Below are positions 53,836-62,897 of a stretch of 64,000 nt of DNA, piece after piece. The position numbers and the translations under genes are program-made. The stretch is from Chlorobiaceae bacterium. GTDB lineage: Bacteria > Bacteroidota > Chlorobiia > Chlorobiales > Chlorobiaceae. How positions within the stretch are numbered: position 1 is the first letter of the stretch; every line of letters begins with the position of its first letter. The DNA is taken from NCBI GenBank assembly GCA_013335115.1, contig JAAXWQ010000001.1, forward strand, positions 310,001 through 374,000, read 5' to 3'. Below the pieces are notes generated by a model. That model worked only from the letters and a program-made list of their open reading frames with translations. It searched no databases and was not told the origin of the DNA.

Positions 53836-54633
53836 ATGCCGGTGACCAGCCCCTCCAACCTGAAAGAACAGGCCGAACTCAAGCTGAAGGATTTCCTTCT
53901 CACCATGCAGGAGTTCTTCTTCTTCGCGGTCCGGGCCTTCTCCACCATACCGAAGATCAAGCGATACTGGCGGGATGTCCTCGACCAGGCCCTCATCTGC
54001 GGCGTCGAATCGATCCCCATCGTTCTGGTCAGCGCAATCTCCATCGGCGGCCTCATGGCCATGGAGGTCGGCAACCTCCTCGAGGATTTCGGGGCGAAGA
54101 CCATGCTGGGGCGCTCCACCTCCAACGCCGTACTGCGCGAACTCGGCCCCCTCCTGATGGGACTGATGCTCGCCGCACGCTACGGCTCAAGGAACGGTGC
54201 CGAACTCGGCGCCATGCAGATATCCGAACAGATCGACGCCTTGCGCGCATTCGGCACCGACCCCATCGCCAAACTGGTCATGCCGAGGCTGGTGGCCGCT
54301 TTGCTGATGTTCTTCCCCCTGGTTGCGCTTTCAGATTTCGCCGGACTGCAAACGGCGGCATTCGTCGCTGAACATTACCACAAGATCGATCCAGGGATAT
54401 TCTGGAATTCGATCTACCCGAAACTTGCACCCAAGGACTTCGTCGTCACCTTCCTGAAGGCCCCGGTATTCGCCGTCATCATCACCCTGGTCAGCAGCTT
54501 CAACGGATTTTCCGCCCGTGGAGGCACGGCAGGCGTCGGAAGGTCGACCATCAAGGGGATCGTTGCCTCTTCAGGGCTGGTGCTGGTCGCCAACTTCTAC
54601 GTCTCGAAACTCGTGCTCGATTTCATGCATTAA
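53836..54633 (+). CDS. mlaE: MlaE-type ABC permease for lipid transport
   Basis: 265 residues of the MlaE/YrbE permease family, the membrane subunit of an ABC system that moves phospholipids between inner and outer membrane. Signatures: AISIGGLMAMEVGNLLEDFGA and the coupling region VLRELGPLLMGLMLAARYGS, with AQISEQIDAL-like AMQISEQIDALRAFGTDP. Five or so membrane helices are present. First gene of mlaE-mlaF-mlaD plus a serine hydrolase; mlaF starts five bases downstream. Confidence 0.93.
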   Translation: MPVTSPSNLKEQAELKLKDFLLTMQEFFFFAVRAFSTIPKIKRYWRDVLDQALICGVESIPIVLVSAISIGGLMAMEVGNLLEDFGAKTMLGRSTSNAVLRELGPLLMGLMLAARYGSRNGAELGAMQISEQIDALRAFGTDPIAKLVMPRLVAALLMFFPLVALSDFAGLQTAAFVAEHYHKIDPGIFWNSIYPKLAPKDFVVTFLKAPVFAVIITLVSSFNGFSARGGTAGVGRSTIKGIVASSGLVLVANFYVSKLVLDFMH

Positions 54634-54638
54634 CGAAA

Positions 54639-55373
54639 ATGATCGAACTCAGAAACGTCACCCTGAAATACGGCGAGAAACTGATCCTCGACAAGGTCTC
54701 TCTGACCGTCCGGAATAACACCATCAAGGCGGTGCTTGGTCCGAGCGGCGTCGGCAAGAGCACCATCATCAAGCTTATGCTCGGGCTGATCAAGCCGAAC
54801 AGCGGCCAGGTGCTGGTCGATGGCGTGGACATCACCCCGATGAAGGAGGCCGAGCTCTACCCGATACGGCGCAAGATGGGCATCGTCTTCCAGGGCAACG
54901 CCCTCTTCGACTCCATGACCATCAGCCAGAACTTCAGCTTCTTCCTGAGGGAGAACCTGCGACTCCCCGAAGAGGAGATCGAACGCCGGGTCATGGAGCA
55001 GATCCGCTTTGCCGGCCTCGAGGGTTACGAAGAGCAGCTTCCCGAAAGCCTGAGCGGCGGCATGCGCAAGCGGGTTGCCATCGGCAGGGCACTGATCTTC
55101 AATCCCGGGACGATCCTTTTCGACGAACCCACGGCAGGTCTCGACCCGGTCAGTTCAAAGAAGATCCTCAACCTGATCGCCGACCTCCGGAAGAACAGCA
55201 ACCTCGGCGCCGTGTTCGTCACCCACATCATCGACGACGTGTTCGCCATCGCCGACGAAACGGCGGTCCTGTACCAGGGAAAGATCATTTTTGACGACCT
55301 GACCGGCAAACTGCACGAGTCCGACCATCCGTTCATCTGCTCCATCCTGTCGGACAAGATCCTCGAACTTTAA
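54639..55373 (+). CDS. mlaF: MlaF-type ABC ATP-binding protein
   Basis: 244 residues. Complete ABC ATPase: Walker A GPSGVGKSTIIK, Q-loop IVFQGNALFDSM, signature ESLSGGMRKRVAIGRAL, Walker B GTILFDEPTAGLDPVS, and switch His in FVTHIIDD. The SGGMRKRVA form of the signature is typical of MlaF rather than of importers with binding proteins. It sits between mlaE and mlaD with spacers of 5 and 23 bases. Confidence 0.95.
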   Translation: MIELRNVTLKYGEKLILDKVSLTVRNNTIKAVLGPSGVGKSTIIKLMLGLIKPNSGQVLVDGVDITPMKEAELYPIRRKMGIVFQGNALFDSMTISQNFSFFLRENLRLPEEEIERRVMEQIRFAGLEGYEEQLPESLSGGMRKRVAIGRALIFNPGTILFDEPTAGLDPVSSKKILNLIADLRKNSNLGAVFVTHIIDDVFAIADETAVLYQGKIIFDDLTGKLHESDHPFICSILSDKILEL

Positions 55374-55396
55374 TACCCCAAGATCCCGGACACAGC

Positions 55397-56254
55397 ATGA
55401 AAAACCTGAAAGAACTGAAATGGAGCGACCTGAAAACAGGCATCTTCTTCGTACTCGGGCTCGGGTTCGCAGCCTACCTCGGCCTGGTGATCGGAAAGAA
55501 CACCAGCATGTTCACCGGCGTGACGACCATCAGCGTGATGACCAACAACGTCAACGGCCTGGCTGAAAACAACTTCGTCTCCGTCGCAGGCAAGAAGATC
55601 GGAACGGTCTCGAAGCTTAATTTCACCATGAAGCGCGACTCCCTTTACGTCATCGCGGACCTCAAGCTGCGGAACGAGTTCGCCGGACTGGTCACGAAGG
55701 ACTCGAAAGCGACCATCCGTTCGCTGGGCATCCTCGGGGACAAATATGTGGACATCACCACCGGTAACGGGCCTTCGGTCAGGGAGGGGGACTTCATCCG
55801 GCTTGAAACCGATGACGGGCTTGCCGGCCTGACGTCGAACGCCAAGGAGACGATGGAAAAAATCAACACCCTGCTCGACAACCTCAACAACGGCAAGGGA
55901 CCGGCAGGACGCCTCATCTCCGACGAGAAGATGGGTAACGAACTGAACGAAACCATAGCCAACCTTCGCACAACCTCGGCCGAACTCTCAAAGGTCAGCA
56001 CCGAGCTCTCGAAGGGGAATGGCCTCCTGCCAAGGCTGATGAAGGACAAGGCGCTGGCAGACAATACCGCCCAGACCCTCGAGAACCTGAAGGCCACCAC
56101 CGCGAAGCTGAACAGCAACCAGGGCACGATCGGCAAGCTGAGCTCGGACCCTGCGCTGTACGACAACCTGAACCGGACGATGAACTCGCTCGACTCGCTC
56201 CTGACCGACCTGAAGCGGAAACCCGGCAGATATGTCAAGTTCTCGCTCTTCTGA
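55397..56254 (+). CDS. mlaD: MlaD-type MCE-domain substrate-binding protein
   Basis: 285 residues. One N-terminal transmembrane helix (~15-38, TGIFFVLGLGFAAYLGLVIG) anchors a periplasmic MCE domain (~40-130; VNGLAENNFVSVAGKKIGTV, RSLGILGDKYVDI). The tail (~145-275) is helical with repeated ELSKVSTELSK-like heptads, suited to a lipid tunnel or needle. Third subunit of the Mla-type system. The gene overlaps the next one by 23 bases. Confidence 0.93.
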   Translation: MKNLKELKWSDLKTGIFFVLGLGFAAYLGLVIGKNTSMFTGVTTISVMTNNVNGLAENNFVSVAGKKIGTVSKLNFTMKRDSLYVIADLKLRNEFAGLVTKDSKATIRSLGILGDKYVDITTGNGPSVREGDFIRLETDDGLAGLTSNAKETMEKINTLLDNLNNGKGPAGRLISDEKMGNELNETIANLRTTSAELSKVSTELSKGNGLLPRLMKDKALADNTAQTLENLKATTAKLNSNQGTIGKLSSDPALYDNLNRTMNSLDSLLTDLKRKPGRYVKFSLF

Positions 56255-57413
56255 CCCCGGCCGGCGGAACCTGTCACCGGCGCTCCGCCGACTCGTCGCG
56301 GCCATCGTTGCCGTGGCCGCCATCCTGGGCTCGCGCCCTTCGGTGGCCTGCGCCACCGACTTCTCCCCTCTCGAAACGCTCATGCGGCGCGCCGTGGGTG
56401 ACAGCGTCTTCCCCGGGGCAAGCATCGCGGTCATCCATCGGGGAAAGGTCGTGTTCCACCGTGCCTTCGGCCGCCTGACCTACGATCCACAGAGCGCGCC
56501 GGCCGACACCTCGACGATCTACGACGCCGCTTCCCTCACCAAGGCTGTAGCCACCACGAGCATTGCCATGCAGCTCGTCGAGCACGACTCCCTCGACATC
56601 AACACCCCGGTGAGCCGGTACCGTCCCGGCTTCGCCGCCAACGGCAAAGGCAGGGTAACCATCGGGCAGCTCATGCGCCACGTTTCGGGCCTGAGGGCGC
56701 ACCGCTACTTCGCCGAAACCTGCAGGACGCCCGAGGAGGTGTTCCGGACCATCGACCGCGACTCCCTGACCTGCACGCCGGGCACGAAGACCGTCTACAG
56801 CGACCTGAACTTCATGCTGCTCGGCCGCATCGAGGAGGCGTTGACCGGAAAGAGCCTCGCCGCAAACTTCCAGGCACGCTTCTCCGTGCCGCTCGGCATG
56901 ACATCGACCATGTTCACCCCGGCGCCTGCCCTACGGCCCCGCATCGCCCCGACCGGTGAAGACGGCATGTGGAAGCTGGACCGACCCCGACCCCTGGTCA
57001 ACGACCAGAACGCGGCCCTGCTCGGCGGCATCTCCGGCCACGCAGGACTCTTCACCACGACCGGCGACCTGGCGAGGATGGTGCGGATGCTCATGAACGG
57101 GGGGACATTCGACGGCAGGAGGTACCTGAAGGCCTCGACGGTGGAAACCTTCCTGAAGAAGGGCGACGGGTCACGGGCGCTCGGATGGGACCTCGTCACG
57201 CCGGGTGGAGCCTCATCTGCCGGCTCGAAGTTCTCCGCATCGTCCTGGGGGCACCTCGGCTTCACCGGGACGAGCATCTGGGTCGACCCCGAACGGGAGA
57301 TCGCCGTCATCCTGTTGAGCAACCGCGTCTGGCCCAGCCCCGACAACATCAAGATCCGCAAGTTCCGCCCGGTGCTGCACGACACGGTCGTGGACTGTAT
57401 CGACAACCCGTGA
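56232..57413 (+). CDS. Exported beta-lactamase-family serine hydrolase
   Basis: 393 residues with an N-terminal signal sequence (RRLVAAIVAVAAILGSRPSVACA). The class-C beta-lactamase/AmpH/esterase fold is shown by SLTK (Ser101-x-x-Lys104), the tyrosine motif YSDLNF (Tyr189) and the third motif GHLGFTG. YSD in place of YxN suggests a peptidase, esterase or penicillin-binding-like hydrolase more than a resistance enzyme. It begins inside mlaD (23-base overlap), so it is translated with the lipid transporter, and a role on lipids or peptidoglycan in the periplasm is possible. Confidence 0.85.
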   Translation: MSSSRSSDPGRRNLSPALRRLVAAIVAVAAILGSRPSVACATDFSPLETLMRRAVGDSVFPGASIAVIHRGKVVFHRAFGRLTYDPQSAPADTSTIYDAASLTKAVATTSIAMQLVEHDSLDINTPVSRYRPGFAANGKGRVTIGQLMRHVSGLRAHRYFAETCRTPEEVFRTIDRDSLTCTPGTKTVYSDLNFMLLGRIEEALTGKSLAANFQARFSVPLGMTSTMFTPAPALRPRIAPTGEDGMWKLDRPRPLVNDQNAALLGGISGHAGLFTTTGDLARMVRMLMNGGTFDGRRYLKASTVETFLKKGDGSRALGWDLVTPGGASSAGSKFSASSWGHLGFTGTSIWVDPEREIAVILLSNRVWPSPDNIKIRKFRPVLHDTVVDCIDNP

Positions 57414-57430
57414 GGGCTGAGCTCCCGGGC

Positions 57431-59383
57431 CTAAGCGAACAACCCCTGCATCGGCACGACGGGAAGCGCGGTCTGGCGGAGGGACTCCTTGGCGGAAATG
57501 GCGTTGGCGGCCATGCGCCCCGTGAACACGGCGGCCTCCATGAGGAAGACCGGCGCTTCGGTTCCCACCCAATCCCCGGCGAGGAAGAGGTTGGAGAACG
57601 GCGTTTCGACACCCGGACGTGAAGCGTGGTCCCCCGGCGCCCAGCGTGAGAAGTTGGACTGCATCATGAAGATCTCGTGCAGGATCGTTGCTCGGCGGCT
57701 CTCAGGGAACATCTCGTACAGCTCGCGCAGCATCGCCTCCCGGATTTCGGCCTCAGGCCGGACCTGATCCGGCGCGATGGCGTAGGCGTGCAGTTCGGCC
57801 ACGCAACCACCTGTTTTCCGGGCCCAAGCGGCGAACGGTTCCTGGAAGCTGGAGTAGAGGGAGATGGAATCGGTATAGGTGTAACCGGAGACGGTGTAGA
57901 ACGGAAACTTCGCCGATTTCAGCGGGCGATCCAACCAGACCCGCCACACCGCATACGGATCGGCCTCTCCGAGCGATGCCACCTGCGTGCCGAAATCGGG
58001 GTTCACGGCCCCGGCGTCACGGAGCAACGCCTTGGTCCCCCTGACATTGGCGGCCACGATGCAATAGTCGCACGGCAGGGATTCCGGACCAGGCTCAACC
58101 GCCGGAACCGCATCCCCTGTCCCCCGCTCCAGCACGAGGAGATCCCCCTCCTCCCTGACCTGCAGCGAGGCGAGCGGGGCTTGGGGCGGACCGCCGACGG
58201 GGCGCCCTTCGTCGTCGAACCGGCCGGCGTGGCAAGGGCAGACCAGGCCGCCGGCCGTGTTGTCAGGCCTGACCGGGCAACCCATATGCGTGCAGCGGGC
58301 GTCGAAGGCCACCCACCCCGCCCCCCGGCGGGCAAGCAGCAGTGGCAAGCCCTCTTCTGACTGCATCGCGTGCCATCCGGACGCCGGCACCTCAGCACTC
58401 GCGATAGTCGAGACAACTTCCGGCCCGGTGCCCGAAGCCCCCTCCAGCCGGATGGAAGCGACACGCCCTCCTTGCAGTTCAAGGCCGGCGACACGAGTGC
58501 CCTTCACGACCTTCACCCCCATGGAAAGGAGTTTGCGCTCGAGGGGATCGATGAGGCTGCTCATGCAGTCGCGCCTGGTGATCCTGAAACCGAGCCCCTC
58601 CGGGCTGCCCATGAAATAGAAGTGGAAATAGCGCATCGCCTCGGCGGCCGAGAGTGACTCCATCCGGTTCATGGTGGCGTCGGCGAATGGATGCAGCACC
58701 GTATCCACGAACGCAGGAAGCACCTTTCCCCGCTTGCAATAGGTCATGAAATCGATGTCGTCGTACTCCCGGAAAGTGCTGCCGTAGCGGTAACGGAACA
58801 TCTCGATGACCGGCCAGAGCCCGCGGTACTCCCTCAGGAAGGAGGCAATGTCGAGGGTGCGCGACTGCTCGACGACCGAAAGGATGTTGAACGGAAAGAG
58901 TTTCGGGGTCTTGCCGAACACCTCGACCGCCTTGTCGTGGAACAGCACGGGATAGCCCGGCGACGGGGTGAACACGTCGGCGTGCACGCCTGCCGAAGCG
59001 AACATCCCGTTCAGGTTGTAGTACTGGTCGAAGAAGCCGTGGAAGCCGTGCTCGACCGGGAAAGTCTCTCCGAGGGCTTCGATGTTCCAGCCCGTCAGCT
59101 TGCCGCCGAGGGAGGAGGAAGCCTCGACGAGGGTAACCTCGAAATTCCTCTGCGCGAGCTCCATCGCCGCGCTGATGCCGGCAAGGCCGCCACCGACCAC
59201 CACGGCACGCTTCGGCACCTTGAGCTTTTCGGGCAGGGATGAGGAAAGGTCCGCAGGGCCTTTGCCATACCACTCCTTCCTTGGCTGGTAGTAACCGATA
59301 AGGCCCGCAGTGCCTGCAGCAAAGACCCCCGCGCCGATACCGGCCCTTTTCATGAAAATCCTGATAAAGTCGCGTCGATCCAT
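57431..59383 (-). CDS. crtU: CrtU-like carotenoid phi-ring synthase (desaturase/methyltransferase) with internal Rieske domain
   Basis: 650 residues. The N-terminus MDRRDFIRIFMKRAGIGAGV has a twin-arginine-like motif before a hydrophobic stretch. An FAD site follows (VVVGGGLAGISAA, 62-74), then HGFHGFFDQYYNLNGMF (112-128), which fits the CrtU branch of amine-oxidase-like carotenoid enzymes. A Rieske [2Fe-2S] domain is inserted at ~335-420 with Cys364, His366, Cys382 and His385 as ligands and Cys369/Cys384 as the possible disulfide pair (CTHMGCP, CPCHAGRFD). The C-terminal FAD segment is FLAGDWVGTEAPVFLMEAA. In green sulfur bacteria CrtU converts a beta-ring to the aromatic phi-ring of chlorobactene or isorenieratene. 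The exact assignment is from memory of the family, so another Rieske carotenoid oxidoreductase is not excluded. Confidence 0.75.
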   Translation of the reverse strand: MDRRDFIRIFMKRAGIGAGVFAAGTAGLIGYYQPRKEWYGKGPADLSSSLPEKLKVPKRAVVVGGGLAGISAAMELAQRNFEVTLVEASSSLGGKLTGWNIEALGETFPVEHGFHGFFDQYYNLNGMFASAGVHADVFTPSPGYPVLFHDKAVEVFGKTPKLFPFNILSVVEQSRTLDIASFLREYRGLWPVIEMFRYRYGSTFREYDDIDFMTYCKRGKVLPAFVDTVLHPFADATMNRMESLSAAEAMRYFHFYFMGSPEGLGFRITRRDCMSSLIDPLERKLLSMGVKVVKGTRVAGLELQGGRVASIRLEGASGTGPEVVSTIASAEVPASGWHAMQSEEGLPLLLARRGAGWVAFDARCTHMGCPVRPDNTAGGLVCPCHAGRFDDEGRPVGGPPQAPLASLQVREEGDLLVLERGTGDAVPAVEPGPESLPCDYCIVAANVRGTKALLRDAGAVNPDFGTQVASLGEADPYAVWRVWLDRPLKSAKFPFYTVSGYTYTDSISLYSSFQEPFAAWARKTGGCVAELHAYAIAPDQVRPEAEIREAMLRELYEMFPESRRATILHEIFMMQSNFSRWAPGDHASRPGVETPFSNLFLAGDWVGTEAPVFLMEAAVFTGRMAANAISAKESLRQTALPVVPMQGLFA

Positions 59384-59394
59384 GGTGCTGAATG

Positions 59395-59428
59395 TAGGGA
59401 TTCGTGCGGATAATGAGCCCAATCCCTA
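59395..59428. promoter_or_regulatory. Inverted repeat in the crtU/queG divergent promoter region
   Basis: TAGGGATT (59395-59402) and AATCCCTA (59421-59428) form a perfect 8-bp inverted repeat with an 18-base spacer, 12 bases upstream of the crtU ATG. The layout suits a dimeric regulator. The AT-rich stretch TATATTTAACAATAATTAC follows. Confidence 0.4.
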
Positions 59429-59493
59429 TATTTAACAATAATTACAGCTACCGCAAACCGTTCCGGACCTTTCGCCGGGCATCACCCTTGCCG

Positions 59494-60456
59494 ATGGACA
59501 GGCTCAAGGCATCGATCAGGCAGAAAGCCCTCTCGCTCGGATTCTGCGCCGCCGGCTTCGCCGCCGTCCGTCCGCAGGATGTCGCCATGGAACGAATGCG
59601 ATCGATGATCGCCGAGGCAAGGCACGGTGAAATGCACTACCTGGAGGCCGGTATTGCCGAGCGCGAAGACCCGACACGCTTGCTCCCGGGCGTCAGGACG
59701 GTGCTCTCCGTCGCCTTGCCCGGGCCGGCACCCTCCTTCCGATATGGGGAGTCGGGAATCTTCAGCGCGCACGCCACCGTGCAGGACTACCACCGCGTCG
59801 CCAGGGGCCTGCTGCTCGAGCTCCTCGATTTCATCCGCGCCGCCACCGGCATACCGGTCGAAGGGATTGCCTGCGTCGACGGGGCCCCCGTGCTGGAGAA
59901 GGCGTGGGCCGAATCGGCGGGGATCGGCATGAGCGGGAAGAACACCCTCATCATCGTGCCCGATGCAGGCTCCGTGGTATTCCTCGGGGAACTGCTCCTT
60001 GCCATCGACATCGAACCTGACCAGCCCATGGAGTGGGATCCCTGCGGCACCTGCTCGGCCTGCCTTGATGCCTGCCCAACCGGCGCACTCACGGCCCCCG
60101 GCAAACTCGACGCCCGACGTTGCATCTCCTACCTGACCATCGAGCTGAAACGGGAGTTCACGACAGAAGAGGCCGCCATGGCCACCCCCTGGATCTTCGG
60201 CTGCGACCGCTGCATGGCAGCCTGCCCACACAACGCCGCAAGGAGCGCAGCCGCGCACCCCGCATTTACCCCGTCGCCGGAGATCATGGCGCTGACGGCT
60301 GAAAAGGTGCTCACCCTCACCGGCTCCGGCTTCAGGAAACTCTTTGCCGGCACAACGGTGATGCGGTTGGGGTTGAAAAGGTTGAAGCGGAACGCGAGGG
60401 CGGTAAAAAGAGAAAGGACTACAGGGACCTCAAGGACATCAGGGACGACCATGTGA
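59494..60456 (+). CDS. queG: Epoxyqueuosine reductase
   Basis: 320 residues. QueG reduces epoxyqueuosine to queuosine in tRNA, using cobalamin and two [4Fe-4S] clusters. The cluster motifs are CGTCSACLDACPTGAL and CDRCMAACPHN; the cobalamin-domain segments HYLEAG, DGAPVLEKAWAESAGIGMSGKN are clear. ATG 59494 gives the family N-terminus. The C-terminal tail RERTTGTSRTSGTTM is encoded by a GGGAC-type intergenic repeat and is probably a recent, non-functional extension. queE of the same pathway lies 2.4 kb downstream. Confidence 0.94.
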   Translation: MDRLKASIRQKALSLGFCAAGFAAVRPQDVAMERMRSMIAEARHGEMHYLEAGIAEREDPTRLLPGVRTVLSVALPGPAPSFRYGESGIFSAHATVQDYHRVARGLLLELLDFIRAATGIPVEGIACVDGAPVLEKAWAESAGIGMSGKNTLIIVPDAGSVVFLGELLLAIDIEPDQPMEWDPCGTCSACLDACPTGALTAPGKLDARRCISYLTIELKREFTTEEAAMATPWIFGCDRCMAACPHNAARSAAAHPAFTPSPEIMALTAEKVLTLTGSGFRKLFAGTTVMRLGLKRLKRNARAVKRERTTGTSRTSGTTM

Positions 60457-60506
60457 AGCGCTGTCCCCTGATGCCGTTGATGTCCCTGCAGTCCCTGCTG
60501 TCCTTT
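60413..60506. repeat. GGGAC-type inverted repeat between queG and purH
   Basis: The left arm (60413-60441: AAAGGACTACAGGGACCTCA then AGGACATCA) pairs with the right arm (60478-60506) with only a few mismatches, giving a ~29-bp stem with a ~36-base loop. It lies between convergent genes and may terminate both. Units of GGACATCAGGGAC are tandemly repeated within each arm. The left arm encodes the last residues of QueG. Confidence 0.65.
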
Positions 60507-60534
60507 AGTCGTCCTTGAGTCCTTTGCTTCCCGC

Positions 60535-62109
60535 TTAATGCTTGAAGTGGCGCATGCCGGTAAACACCATCGCCAGGTTGTTGGCGTCGGCGGCTTCGAT
60601 CACTTCGTTGTCGCGGATCGAACCGCCGGGCTGGATGACCGCGGTCACTCCTGCTTCAGCTGCGGCCAGCAGGCCGTCGGCGAAGGGGAAGAATGCGTCG
60701 GAGGCTACCACGGAACCCTTCAGGTCGAGGCCCACTTCGGAGGCCTTCCAGCGGGCGATCTTCGACGAGTCGACCCGTGACATCTGGCCGGCGCCGACGC
60801 CGTAAGTGCGGCGATCCTTCACGTAAAGGATGGTATTGCTCTTGATGTGCTTGGCGATCTTCCAGGCGAACATGAGGTCGTCGAGCTCCTTTTCAGTCGG
60901 CTGGCGCTTCGTGACGGTCTTCAGATCCTCCCTCGAGACGATCTTGCTGTCGCGCTCCTGCACCAGCATGCCGAACGGGGTCGACTTGTACTCCCATCCG
61001 CCTTTCGGCAGTGCCTGTTTCTGGATGAGCAGCCTGCGGTCCTTCTTCTTCATGAGCAGGTCGAGCACCCCCTCCTCGTACGCCGGCGCGATGATGATTT
61101 CGGTGAAGATCCCGTTCACGGCAACGGCCGTCTCCATGTCGAGCGGGCGGTTGAAGGCGATGATGCCTCCGAAGGGCGCCTGCGTGTCGGTGGCGAAGGC
61201 GCTGTGCCATGCCTCGACGAGGCTCGACGCCTGGGCGACGCCGCAAGGGTTGGTGTGCTTGACGATGACCACCGACGGGTCCTCGCCGCGGAACTCCTCG
61301 ATGATGCTGGTCGCGGCGGCGGTATCGAGCATATTGTTGTACGAAAGCTCCTTGCCGTGCAGCTTCTCAAAGAAGTCGCCGAACGAACGGGCTCCGGTAC
61401 CGTCGTTCATCGTGTAGAACCCGGCGTTCTGGTGCGGATTCTCGCCGTACCGCATGTCGAGCTCCCTGTTGAGCCTGACGGTCATGGTTGCCGCGGCGTC
61501 CCTCGCGGTGCCGGCAGCGTTGGCCATGTAGGCGGCGATGGCCGTATCGTACTTCGAGGTCAGGGCGAAGACCTTCGCGGCCAGGTTCAGGCGGGTAGCC
61601 CTCGTGGTGGCGCCTGCGTTGGCTTTCATTTCGGCGAGCACGTTCGCGTAGTCGGCCGCATCGGTGATCACGGTCACGGACTCGTTGTTCTTGGCGGCGC
61701 TGCGAAGCATGGAGGGGCCGCCGATGTCGATGTTCTCGATGGCGTCCTCGAAGGTCACGTCCGGCCTGGCGACCGTCGCCTCGAACGGGTAGAGGTTGAC
61801 GGCGACGAGGTCGATGAACTCGATGCCGTTGTCCCGGGCAGCCTTCTGGTGCTCGGGGTTCTCACGGACGGCGAGCAGGCCTCCGTGGATTTTCGGATGC
61901 AGCGTCTTGACCCTGCCGTCCATGATCTCCGGGAACCCGGTGATGGTGGAGATCGATGCGGCATTGATTCCTGCGTCCATGAGGGACTTCAGGGTGCCTC
62001 CGGTCGAAAAGACCTGGACGCCCATGGAGGCGAGTTCGCGGCAGAAATCGACGATGCCGGTTTTGTCGGAAACAGAAACGAGAGCCCGCTTGATGACAGG
62101 ATCAGACAT
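60535..62109 (-). CDS. purH: Bifunctional AICAR formyltransferase / IMP cyclohydrolase
   Basis: 524 residues, catalysing the last two steps of IMP synthesis. The N-terminal MGS-like cyclohydrolase (~1-195; [42 protein letters not shown]) is followed by the transformylase (~200-524) with [12 protein letters not shown], the catalytic Lys-His pair, and [28 protein letters not shown]. Length is normal. It is divergent from purN and consumes the same cofactor, 10-formyl-THF, which PurU hydrolyses. Confidence 0.97.
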   Translation of the reverse strand: MSDPVIKRALVSVSDKTGIVDFCRELASMGVQVFSTGGTLKSLMDAGINAASISTITGFPEIMDGRVKTLHPKIHGGLLAVRENPEHQKAARDNGIEFIDLVAVNLYPFEATVARPDVTFEDAIENIDIGGPSMLRSAAKNNESVTVITDAADYANVLAEMKANAGATTRATRLNLAAKVFALTSKYDTAIAAYMANAAGTARDAAATMTVRLNRELDMRYGENPHQNAGFYTMNDGTGARSFGDFFEKLHGKELSYNNMLDTAAATSIIEEFRGEDPSVVIVKHTNPCGVAQASSLVEAWHSAFATDTQAPFGGIIAFNRPLDMETAVAVNGIFTEIIIAPAYEEGVLDLLMKKKDRRLLIQKQALPKGGWEYKSTPFGMLVQERDSKIVSREDLKTVTKRQPTEKELDDLMFAWKIAKHIKSNTILYVKDRRTYGVGAGQMSRVDSSKIARWKASEVGLDLKGSVVASDAFFPFADGLLAAAEAGVTAVIQPGGSIRDNEVIEAADANNLAMVFTGMRHFKH

Positions 62110-62297
62110 GTTCGGAGTAGTTGATTGGAGTTTCGAGGCAGTTCGTAAAGGCTGAATTTAACAAAAAAACCGATTTGTCGAGCCGCTTTCATGCCTGGCG
62201 CGGCCATGCCGATCGAGCAGGAACAGGCAATCTTTTGAAAAGAGGGCTCGTCGGGTGCATATTAGCATAACCATCACTAACCATTGCATGTACCTGA

Positions 62298-62897
62298 ATG
62301 GCTCATAACAAGAAACGACTGGCGGTGTTCTGCTCGGGAACGGGCTCCAACTTCAGGGCGCTGTTCCGGGCAGTCCGGGAGCGGGAGCTGCCGGCCGAAA
62401 TCGTGCTCTGCCTCTCGAACCGCTCACAGTGCGGGGCGTTCGACTTCGCTCACGAGCAGGATATCCCGACCCTGCACCTTTCGGAAAAGCAGTTCGAGAC
62501 CTTTGAAGAGTTCTCGCTCGCCATGGTGGCGGCACTCCGGGAGCGGGGCATCGACTTCGTCCTCTTGGCCGGCTACATGCGCAAGGTGCCTGACGCGGTA
62601 GTGGAGGCCTTTTCAGACCGGATCATGAACATCCACCCCGCACTGCTGCCGAAATTTGGCGGCGAGGGGATGTACGGCATCCATGTCCACACGGCGGTGA
62701 TCGCGGCCGGCGAAACAGAGAGCGGCGCTTCGGTGCACCTGGTGAATGAGGAGTACGACAAGGGAAGGATCGTCATGCAGCGCAAGGTACCGGTGCTTCC
62801 TTCAGACACACCCGAATCACTCGCTGCGCGGGTGCTGGAATGCGAACATTCGCTTTACCCCGACGCCCTCGAAAAACTTCTTGCCGGGCAATCATGA
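62298..62897 (+). CDS. purN: Phosphoribosylglycinamide formyltransferase
   Basis: 199 residues. PurN transfers the formyl group of 10-formyl-THF to GAR. Motifs: VFCSGTGSNFRAL (phosphate loop), the catalytic IMNIHPALLPKFGGEGMYG with Asn and His, and HLVNEEYDKGRIVMQR with the Asp. ATG 62298 opens at the family N-terminus. The stop overlaps the queE start as ATGA. purH reads in the opposite direction from the 188-base spacer. Confidence 0.95.
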   Translation: MAHNKKRLAVFCSGTGSNFRALFRAVRERELPAEIVLCLSNRSQCGAFDFAHEQDIPTLHLSEKQFETFEEFSLAMVAALRERGIDFVLLAGYMRKVPDAVVEAFSDRIMNIHPALLPKFGGEGMYGIHVHTAVIAAGETESGASVHLVNEEYDKGRIVMQRKVPVLPSDTPESLAARVLECEHSLYPDALEKLLAGQS

